Position numbers and translations under genes: made by a program. Under the pieces are notes generated by a model, which was not told the origin of the DNA, searched no databases, and saw only the letters and a program-made list of their open reading frames with translations. Of a stretch of 49,783 nucleotides of DNA, positions 41,858 through 49,783 are shown piece after piece. The DNA is from Bremia lactucae (Eukaryota > Oomycota > Peronosporomycetes > Peronosporales > Peronosporaceae). The first letter of the stretch is position 1. Each line of letters opens with the position of its first letter. The stretch is taken from positions 2,452,240-2,502,022 of the forward strand of contig NC_090610.1 in assembly GCF_004359215.1 (NCBI RefSeq), in the 5' to 3' direction.

Positions 41858-43151
41858 TACCAACTCACCTGCATGTGATGTCGAGCTTCCGGTAGATTCT
41901 AGTCACGAAAGGGCTGGTCGGAATCGGCAACAATCATACCGCCTCCCCTGTGCCGATTCAACGATCACCACCCCTGGTAAATTACAGGACCCCGGATGCC
42001 AGACAACGAAAGTTGGCTATTCGAAAATTCGATGGGACCGAAGTATATGCTGGTCTGAGATCAGTTTCTTTATAGGGGGAAAAACGTTTTGGAGACAGGT
42101 TGGCATGGCCCAAGAATCATGTGGATTTCTTTGGACTGAAAGTGTCAAAACTGACGATTTTGGACAATATCTTACGAGCATTGCCGAAAGATACTTCAGC
42201 AAACAAGTGTATTCATGGTGGCAAGTTTAACCAACTCTAAATACGTGATGCAGAGGATGCATGACACGTTCAAGACACTGCTCAAGCAATTAAACTCTTT
42301 ACTAACAAAAAAGAGGCAAGGCGATCTTGGCCTGAGCATTTTCTATACTTGGTGACTGTGAGCAATGCAGCAGGGGGCGGGGAGCAACAAGTACTGAACA
42401 AAATTGTCAGATACGCCTCCCCTGATTTGGCTCCAATCTTAATGGCTAAGTAATCAACTCAGAGAACCGATTTTTTGGGTTTTGACGGTGATGGCTCAAG
42501 GTCGTGAGAAACAAATCACACTTACCGAGGTAAACCTGGCTTCCGAGCTTTCAAGAAACATTATTTCGTATGGAAAGATCGAGTGCAAGGGTTTTGGTCT
42601 TTGGTATATCGGTAATTCTCGCACCTTGACACGAAGGTCAGATGGAATGGTGATATTCGACATTGACATGAAACAGAATGTGCTTTACGTGCAAGTGGTG
42701 GAGACTGAAAAAAAACTTTAAATCCTCAGGATAAGTGATAACCGTGGTGCTTGTTGAAGGATCAAAGTCACCCAAAACCGACATCCAAAGTGGTACATTG
42801 TATCATTTTCACCAAAAGTTGGGTCATCTTTCGTATGAAACCATTGAACGGATGGCAAAGGAACCAGACTCCGGAATTGTGATTACGAGCTTCTCAAGAC
42901 CAACATGTATTTCGTGTGCTCAAGGGAAGCAGACCAAAAACGCTCTGTCAAAAAAGGACACAGGTATCAACTCCCCAATCGATCGAATTGGGGGGGGGGT
43001 AGTGTGTTCAGATTTAAAGGGTCCTATGACGCCTAAGGACAGACTTGGAAACAGGTACCTAGTCAACTTTATCGATCACAATCCAAATTATTGCAGGGTG
43101 TTCTTGGCACCAACAAAGGACAAGGCAGCAAAAAGTTTGAACATTTCTTAG
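41847..43151 (+). pseudogene. copia gag, protease and integrase zinc region
   Basis: Gag-like frames start at ATG 41847. After breaks comes ISYGKIECKGFG (protease C-terminal part, about 42560). Then HFHQKLGHLSYETIERMAK with CISCAQGKQTKN (HHCC zinc finger of integrase, 42800-42940). A run of nine G near 42990 interrupts the frame, and VVCSDLKGPM holds the first catalytic Asp. Confidence 0.85.
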
Positions 43152-45332
43152 CGTTTTTCGAAAGGAGATTTGGATATAAGATTCACATATTGCGTACAGA
43201 TGGGGGTAGCGAATACGTAAATGTGAATTTATTTTGCAAACCCATTGGAGTAGCTCGTCAAGTCAGCGAAGCTCGCAATCAAGCTTCGAATGGCAAAGCA
43301 GAGCGTATGCACAGGACGATTATAAACATGGCAAGTCAATAATATTCGCTAGTCGGTTACCTTTATCATTTTGGGGGGGATGCCGTAGAATACGCCGCCC
43401 ACACTTTAAATCGTAGTCGTACGAGTGCAAATGCAAAACGGGCGTCACCAATCGAAGTGCTAACAAATCAAGTGCCAGATTTACGGGAAATTGAAGCTTT
43501 CGGTTCTGTGTGTACCGTGTATCGAAACCCAGGCAAAAATTCACTTGCACAACGATCTCAGGTAGGGATGATCATTGGAAGAAGTGATGAAGTCAAGGGT
43601 TTCAATGTTTTCATGCAGAAACCCAATAAGGTCACGGTTACGCAACACGTGCAAAATATTGAAACTTTGAGCACGGATCAGAATAATCAACTTCAAAAAA
43701 CATTGACTTTTGAAGATCAAGGAGAAGAAGTATCCCATTCGAAACTTAAGATCAAGACAGGTGTTAAAAAGACTAAGACCTGATAAAGGGATGCGCATCA
43801 GACCAGAAGTAAAGCCAGGTCAAATGAAGTAATACAGGCTCGGGAGGAGGCAACGAGACCTGCGGAAGTCGTTGCTTATGTCTATGAAAGGGACCCTAAG
43901 CATTGTTGTGAAGCTATGAAAATTTTGAAATGCGAAGGGTGGAAGATAGCAATGACTGAAGATTTAAAGGCATTATAAGATAATGTGGTGTAGGTATTAA
44001 TTAAGCGACCGCCCCAAAGTAACACCTTACACACTAAATGGGTGTACAAGAAGAAGACGGATTCGAATGGAGATATCGAACGATTCAAGGCCAGGCTTGT
44101 GGCATGTGGTAACGAGTAGGTATATGGAATTGATTATGAATTCACTTTTGCTGCTATTATGGATATGTCAACAGTTAAAGTGTTGCTGGCATTGGCGGCC
44201 ACTTGGGGAGTCCCAGCCAAGCATGGAGATATTCCAAATGCCTACGTTAAGGCAGATACAGAGCCATGATTGAAGATATACCTTCGTGTACCGCAGTCGA
44301 TGGAATTGGGTACTGAAATTTGAAAAAATTTGGGCGTCAAAGATAAACAAGAAGTTGTATTGGAATTACGAAAAAGTTTGTACGCTCAACGGCTGTAGAA
44401 GATCTTTTCACTGGATTGAAGAGTTTATCCATCAAAGATCTGGGTCAAGTTAGCAAGTTTCTCGAAATGCGAGTGAAACTCGAAGATGCTCAAGGTTATA
44501 TCCTAGATCAGGAGGAGACTTTCACGGAATTTTGCGTGAGCATGGAATGCTAGAAGCAAACCCCACGCGTGCACAAAGTGGCTCCGACTGCTACGAAGTG
44601 GCAACAAGTGATGTCATCTTTTTCGAAAACTCACCGAAGGATGGGGGACCCTCAATTAAGGATTTTCATTCACTTGTTAGATCTTTATTGTGGATATCGA
44701 GGTGCACTAGACCTGATATAGCTTTCGCGGTTCACAGGCTACGAGACAAACACACAAGCCAAGACTACAAGACTGGAAGCTTGCAAAAAGGATTGCCAGG
44801 TACCTAAAAGGAACCAAGGCTCTAAAGCTAGAAATGAAGCTGAATCAAGAGAAGTACACCGGCATATGTTTGGAGTCGTACAGTGACGCTGACTTTGCAG
44901 CTGACAAACAAGATCGCAATTCGCTTACCGGAGGCATTATACTCCTCAACGGTGTGGCTATTGGTTGAATATCCAAAAAAACAAGGAGGGGTTACTTTAT
45001 CAACAATGGAAGCCGAGTTTGTAGCAGATTCGGAAGTCGCAAGGGACCTATTGGGCGTACGTGAAATGCTTATGGAAATTGGTTTGAAGCCGGCCTTACC
45101 TATGGTTATGCACGTGGACAACCAAGCAGCTATAAGTCAACGTACGGGTGAAGAATCGTCGACAAAAGCCAAGCACATCAATGTGCGAATCAAGTTTTTG
45201 TGCGATTATGCCAAAAAAGGGGAAATTTCAGCTGGTTATGTGAAGACCGAACTAATGCTAGGTGATTTACTCAGTAAGGCGTTAGATACGCGCAAGATTC
45301 AAGAATTGCGGAAGTTAATGCATATCAACTAA
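43091..45332 (+). pseudogene. copia integrase core, reverse transcriptase and RNase H
   Basis: Integrase: ILRTDGGSEYVN with the second Asp, and NGKAERMHRTI with the catalytic Glu. RT: FTFAAIMDMSTVKVLLALAA, HGDIPNAYVKAD; the YVDD palm is not readable. RNase H: the frame 44883-45332 is open for 149 codons, with STMEAEFVADSEVARDLLGV, HVDNQAAISQ and HINVRIKFLCDYAK, ending before the polypurine tract. Several stops lie before RNase H. Confidence 0.88.
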
Positions 45333-45367
45333 GTGCTAGGGGTGAGCATATGACAGGGAAGGAGTAT

Positions 45368-45539
45368 TGAAATATGCACGAAGAAGGTGCATAGGGCGAC
45401 GTTTCAAGTTACGCGTAGAGAAGGTGCGTAATGCGACTTTTCAAGATACAAGCAAAGAAGGTACAGTGAGCGCAAATTAAGGGCTCATTACTCACCTAGG
45501 TTACACTGTCGCATGCTCTATAACGTGTCAGATACAAAT
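45368..45539 (+). repeat. copia right LTR, truncated
   Basis: 172 bp matching the left LTR from its first base to the TCAGATACAAATTG block, then replaced abruptly by a minus-strand gypsy integrase. The last ~125 bp of the LTR are missing, so no target duplication can be checked. Confidence 0.85.
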
Positions 45540-45713
45540 TGCCACAGGCTTACCGTGTTGGCAAAACACGCGATTAATGAACAGCCATGCTGTACCTTTA
45601 CCATCAATGGTATCCGCCACAGCCGCTAAATGATCCATTTTGCTCAATCGGTCAATAATGGCTACGATGCCCATGTTACCGGCCGAATCTTTGGTAGGCC
45701 GAAAAAAATCCAT
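45540..45713 (-). pseudogene. gypsy integrase core scrap, minus strand
   Basis: MDFFRPTKDSAGNMGIVAII then DRLSKMDHLAA corresponds to the gypsy integrase core around the first catalytic Asp. It is followed by FINRVFCQHGKP. It is about 58 codons long and has no continuation on either side. Confidence 0.8.
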
Positions 45714-45899
45714 ACGTATAGACTCCCAACACCCTGTGGGTGACTAAAAACCATGCCCGGGAGCGAGATCGATAGCGTAATAGATCTGACAGACGGTTTA
45801 TTAGATTCTAATGAGAGATAGCAACATTCATTTCGCTGCGGTCAGCCTCCAAGCGTGATGCTTAGGAAGGTTTATTCGTGTCACAAGGCCTTAAGAACT

Positions 45900-47310
45900 C
45901 TCCAGCTTCGTTCAATCGTCCGCTTCGCAATTTCGATGACATATTTGTTCACAGCCGCGCTGAGCATCAGCTCAGCGCTACGAAGGTGCACCTGGACATT
46001 TAAAGCGAGTGTTTCAGGTGATTCGCACAAATAAATTGTATGCAAACTTAAAAAAAATGTGTCTTCTGTGCTCCCGAGATTCCAGTACTCGGTTCCTACG
46101 TCAGCGAGGAAGGTGTCCGCGCTGATCCTGAGACGTTTTATTGATATGTCTCTCGCCAACACCAGGGAACTCGACTGATCTACGACGATAGTTCGGCCTG
46201 GTGAATTACCTGCACAAATATACAAAAATATAAGCTGTGCTAATTTAGCCATTACCATCATTGCTCAAGAAGGACGCCGTCTGGTTTTGAAACGCAGAAC
46301 ATCAAGTGGCCTTCGACTCCGTGAAGGAGAGCTTGCCTGAAGCACCGGTATTGGTATTGATGCTTTCTGATGACACAAAGCCTTTCCACGAGCCTTGTAC
46401 TTTTCGATGGAGCCATCTGCTTTGATGTCGTGTGTGACGCGAGCAGTTTTGCGATAGGATGTGCTCGCATAAAATTCGATGACGAGGGCCTGGAGCGATT
46501 CGTGAGCTTCTCACGACAAAACCTGCTGAGAAGAATTATCGCCTCCCTGGTAAGGAGCGCCTTCGATTCCCCACGTTTTCTCATCCCTCCTGATGGCGAT
46601 CTACTCACTTATTCATGACTTCCACGACAACCCAACTGGTGGCCATTTGGGTCGCGAAAAGACATTCGCGGCCATATCTCTCGTGTTTTTCTGGCCGCGA
46701 ATGCATAAGTACATTGAAAAATAAGTTCGTTCTTTTGGGACTTGCCAGCGCGTAAAGTCTGCGCCGTACTCAAAAGCGCCATTGCGAACGCTCCCGATTA
46801 CTAAGGAATCCAGGCGTTCAGTCAGCATGGATTTTATCTTTGGCCTTCTGCTCGATAAATACAAACGTATAATCGTCATAGTCCTTGTGGACCGATTTAG
46901 CAAAATGATGCATTTTGTTCCGGTCTTCGCTCATGTTTCGGCGCAGACAACAGCGGAGATCCTCGTCGATTTAATCTTTAGACATCATGGATTACAATAG
47001 TCCATCATCCTAAATTGTATGGGCAATTGGAGCGTGCTTGAAGATGTCTCGCAGTTATGTGACATCGTTCTCGTCGTGAACTTCCTTTCTTTTCCTTGCA
47101 GAATTCGCCATTAACAATGCCGTGCATGCGTCGACCGGATTGACGCCTTTTTGTCAGCAACGCGAGGAATTTTTCCCGTTCCGGCGCTTCTGGCTCTATC
47201 AGCTTCGAGTACCCGGTCTTCAAGCTTGGTGGGGGGAGGACGGGGTATTTTTCGATGGCATTGCGCCGATACATTTGATGATTGATTATGCTGAAGCCAA
47301 GGCTGCTACC
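45900..47310 (+). pseudogene. gypsy fragment (RT to integrase), third family
   Basis: Plus-strand blocks: FDDIFVHSRAEHQL with an intact DD pair at 45930, PVLGSYVSEEGVRADPETF, then DVVCDASSFAIGCA (RNase H), GGHLGREKTFAAIS and FGTCQRVKSAP (integrase zinc), SVSMDFIFGLLLDKYKRIIV (first catalytic Asp), and EFAINNAVHASTGLTPF. Stops and internal deletions separate the blocks. The sequence is clearly different from the two longer gypsy copies. Confidence 0.85.
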
Positions 47311-47339
47311 GATACACCCTGTGACGGTTGCACGTGCCT

Positions 47340-47930
47340 GTGGTCTGAGTGAACCTCACGGGGTTCAAATATCCTAAAAATTATTGTGAGGCGATGACAG
47401 ATCCGATGGCTGGGCAGTAGAGACAAGCTATGCGTACTGATATTGAGGAACTGGAGAGAAACGATACTTGGAAGGTTATTATCAAACCATGGGACGCTAA
47501 GTTGCTGCACAGTAAATGGGTGTATAAGCCAAAGCTACAGTATCGAAAGGTACAAGGCTCGGCTGATGGTGCGTAGCGTCGAACAATTACTTGGTGTCGA
47601 TTACACGTCCACTTTCTCAGCAGTAATGGAAATGATTTCGGGCAAGGTGATTCTCGCAGTTTCAAGAATCTGGCGTGTACCAGCACGACACGGCGACCTG
47701 CCAAGTGCGTACGTTAAAGTCGACAAAGAAGACGGTTTGAATATATTGCTACATATTTCGCAGGGAATGGAGTTTGAAGATAAGCAATGATATAATTCGG
47801 CCTAAAAAAACAAGACAACTCGCGTTGCGGTTAAAGAAAGGTTTGCATGGACTAAAAAAGTCGGGAAGACTGTGGAACCTCATGCTCCACGACAGATCAA
47901 TGACACTTCATTTTAGCAGTGCTATACGTA
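47340..47930 (+). pseudogene. copia reverse transcriptase fragment
   Basis: RTDIEELERNDTWKVIIKPW, HSKWVYKPK, IERYKARLMVRS, YTSTFSAVMEMISGKVILAV, HGDLPSAYVKVDKEDGL and LRLKKGLHGLKKSGRLWN follow the copia RT order in two to three frames. It ends just before the G1 LTR. Confidence 0.85.
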
Positions 47931-47962
47931 CAGCTGCTTCTATGTTAAGGATGGAGAGGATG

Positions 47963-48450
47963 TGTAGCAGAGCTACCTCGAATCTAAGGTCAGAGGAAGA
48001 CTTTCAGACTCAGAAAGTCACTTAGTTCTATTAAACTATTGATTTTAACAACTCAGGGAGTCCTACAAGCTATTAAAGCTTAAGGAATCCTAGTTCAAGG
48101 GATTCAGGGGTTCGTAGAACCAAGTGGCAACTAGTGCCCAAGAGGATATACCTTAGAAAGGCTTCTATCTCTTACAGATCAATGCGCAAGCCTTAGAAAG
48201 GTACTAAACGCTTTAAGATCAAAAGGGGAACTGCACTTAATTTAATATTTGAATCTGAAAACCTTACCCTAGCTAAATTTTAACGTTGATTTTGGCCGCC
48301 AGATTTATATCTGGCGGCGACCACATTTGTTACCCCTAATAAATGGGATTTAAGTAACTAATTATTTTAAAATTAGATAAAACGGTATTTTACCCATAAA
48401 GTCAATCTACAACAACAACGGTTCTCCAACCGATGTGTGCCCGATTACAC
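47963..48450 (+). repeat. complete G1 LTR (5' LTR), plus strand
   Basis: 488 bp, TGTAGCAGAGCTACC...CCCGATTACA. It is followed by the leader and ORF-X, so it is a 5' LTR in natural order. It is the best reference copy for the family in this window. Confidence 0.88.
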
Positions 48451-48559
48451 CCTCCCCATCAGACTGTTGACACCGAGTGACAACATTCGCTTAATTTCCT
48501 CTTTGAGGTTGGAACCTAAACAGCTAACCGTTCGGGTGTGTTTTTCATTCCTTTGTCTC

Positions 48560-48979
48560 ATGACAACCAAGCGTGAGTCACAGACTCTTAGAACCTTCCT
48601 CGACGATGAGGGAATGGTGGACTTTGAAAGTCACTCTAATTCAGAGGAGGAGGAGAAAGAATGTCGTTCGCTCACGCCTTCTCCTCCGGATGAACGTCGG
48701 CGGGCCCCGAATCCGTTCCCAGAACGTGGCGCCGCTGATGTCTTAACTGCATTGAGCAGGACACGGGACCATGAGTCTAACATCATTACGAATCCGCTCG
48801 ATGAAGAGCAAGAGCAGATAATTCTCATAGAGGAAAGAGCTCGTCGTCGAGCTGCCGAGATAGCGAAAGCTAAGGCTCATAGTGAATATATATTCACTCC
48901 ACTTAGTGCGGACGAGCGTCTCAAAGAGATAGCGGGTCATAGCTTGGCCATCTGGATCTCTGGTGACCCGGCGAGTTGA
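48560..48979 (+). pseudogene. ORF-X, internally cut, copy at 48.6 kb
   Basis: From ATG 48560 the frame is open and well kept: MTTKRESQTLRTFLDDEGMV, an acidic stretch, PSPPDERRRAPNPFPERGAA, EEQEQIILIEERARRRAAEI, then SLAIWIS. At about 48967 it runs into antisense chromodomain sequence and stops. Compared with the 35-kb copy it lacks the C-terminal ~150 codons. Confidence 0.65.
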
Positions 48980-48981
48980 CC

Positions 48982-49783
48982 CTAAGCTTGGCGCTCAAAT
49001 ACGTCAACGGCGTACGGGCAATCTTGCCGAAGAAGTACCTCGAACTCCCAAGAGCTTTCAGAAGAGGGGTACCCTAGCCACTTCACCAGATACTGGTATT
49101 GACCCTCACCACAACGTCGCTTTGAAAGTTTCCCCACATGAAACTGAAGTTTCTTCCGCGCATCAAGCAGCGCGGGAGGGGGCCGAAATTTCGTCGGAAG
49201 CATTTGATGCTCTACAGCGCGAGGTGCAACTTCTTCGTGAGGTCCTTGCTCGGATTGAGAGCTCTTTTGACGCGGGTCGGGGACCGTCGTTCGACGCTGG
49301 AGCGTCAGCATCCTCGTATAGAGGGCCAGTTGGATATCCTGGTGAGGATGCAGCAATCTGCGGCACGACCGCCTGTCTCGGCGCAAGCGCCTTCAAGTCC
49401 ACGTGGGAAGGGTCCCGATATGGCTTAAGCAAGCCAACGTAAAACACTGGGTGTGTACGCATCTTGCTAGGAAGCTTTAGCGTATAAGCTAGGCCCATCT
49501 TGTCCACGACCGTAAATGGTCCAATAAAGCGCGGGCGCAGTTTGGTCTTGAAGACCGTGGAAACCAAGTTGGTAGGTAGATTTTTAGCGTTTAGTAAAAC
49601 TCAGTCTCCGACCATATAAGAATTAATACAGCTTCTGCCTTTGGCATCTGCTTGTTCTTTTTGTTTGTCTTGGCTATCAGCCATCGTATCCCTTACATGT
49701 CTTAAGACACTAAATCGCGTCGCGAGAAACTCGCTTACTTGTTTCCGAACGGTAACAGGGCTGATATCAGCAAGCCTATCGGC
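48982..49783 (-). pseudogene. gypsy (chromovirus-type) integrase C-terminus and chromodomain
   Basis: The minus strand reads TVFKTKLRPRFIGPFTVVDK then YTLKLPSKMRTHPVFYVGLL (integrase C-terminal GPF/Y-type region, about 49560-49440). A long linker follows, then a chromodomain: FHVGKLSKRRCGEGQYQYLV, KWLGYPSSESSWEFEVLLRQ, DCPYAVDVFERQA and a natural-looking stop at 48984-48982. One frame change occurs in the linker. Chromodomains direct integration into chromatin with particular histone marks. The upstream pol lies beyond the window. Confidence 0.88.

Larger units (their letters stand above)
41544..45539 (+). mobile_element. Ty1/copia element inserted in ORF-X
   Basis: Left LTR 41544-41842 (TGAAATA...TTTAACA), PBS, gag-pol, polypurine-rich GACAGGGAAGG at about 45350, and right LTR 45368-45539, which is cut short at the point where the left LTR reads TAATTG. 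Protein order is gag, protease, integrase, RT, RNase H, as in copia. Gag, integrase and RT are frameshifted or stopped. Confidence 0.92.

Noticed and set aside
1..49783. CRISPR arrays, operons, Shine-Dalgarno sites, secreted RXLR or Crinkler effector genes
   Set aside because: The window is eukaryotic, with spliceosomal introns and a U6 gene. No regularly spaced direct repeats were seen. No ORF combined a signal peptide with an RXLR-EER or LFLAK motif.

Overview
The window looks like a gene-poor, repeat-dense piece of an oomycete nuclear genome (Peronosporales: Phytophthora or downy-mildew type). The evidence is degraded Ty3/gypsy, Ty1/copia and LINE elements on both strands, short host introns (62-85 bp), an oomycete-style initiator (TCATTTC) just before one start codon, and a seven-pass membrane protein fused to a tyrosine-kinase-like kinase, an architecture described from oomycetes. 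A run of 100 N (9706-9805) shows it comes from a scaffolded assembly.

Gene island, about 4.2-16.2 kb. In order: an apparently intact hAT-family transposase gene with a BED zinc finger and one intron (4248-6327, +); a mitochondrial-type 3-ketoacyl-CoA thiolase like ACAA2 (6497-7690, +); the sigma subunit of adaptor complex AP-4 in five exons, one only 12 nt long (8133-8851, -); a WRNIP1/MgsA-type AAA+ ATPase with a UBZ finger in two exons (11409-13002, -); and a 7TM-kinase fusion (13097-15748, -). The 94 bp between the last two genes hold two inverted E2F-like sites. The host genes are unrelated in pathway and each has its own promoter; there is no operon logic.

RNA gene region, about 18.6-20.1 kb. 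It holds a U6 snRNA gene with a TATA box, a tRNA-Ser(GCT), a tRNA-Arg-like sequence, and the first of three tRNA-Thr(CGT)-like sequences that travel with conserved flanks (SINE-like, or a duplicated tRNA cluster). Parts of this region recur at 27.1-27.9 kb and 32.4-32.9 kb.

Transposon sea. At 0-3.3 kb lies a gypsy pol-gag on the minus strand; at 9.0-10.8 kb rearranged LTRs and a second gypsy gag; at 16.3-17.2 kb an LTR with a long hairpin, a copia scrap and a solo LTR; at 20.1-27 kb a 142-bp inverted repeat, a LINE and a chromodomain/cysteine-peptidase-like ORF; at 28.5-32.4 kb a LINE on the minus strand; at 33.3-34.0 kb a LINE 3' fragment; at 34.4-35.0 kb a decayed Asn/Ser/Asp-rich gene; at 35.0-39.7 kb a gypsy element; at 39.7-41.5 kb head-to-head LTRs; at 41.5-45.5 kb a copia element nested in them; and at 45.5-49.8 kb gypsy and copia scraps, another LTR, and an antisense integrase-chromodomain.

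The most unusual structure is a recurrent LTR-associated ORF (here ORF-X) that runs head-on into the antisense end of a chromodomain-bearing gypsy pol gene. The same kind of junction occurs at 35.9 kb and 48.97 kb, so the chimera may have been copied. The two largest gypsy copies also share the same catalytic and zinc-knuckle substitutions, as expected for a non-autonomous lineage or a segmental duplication.
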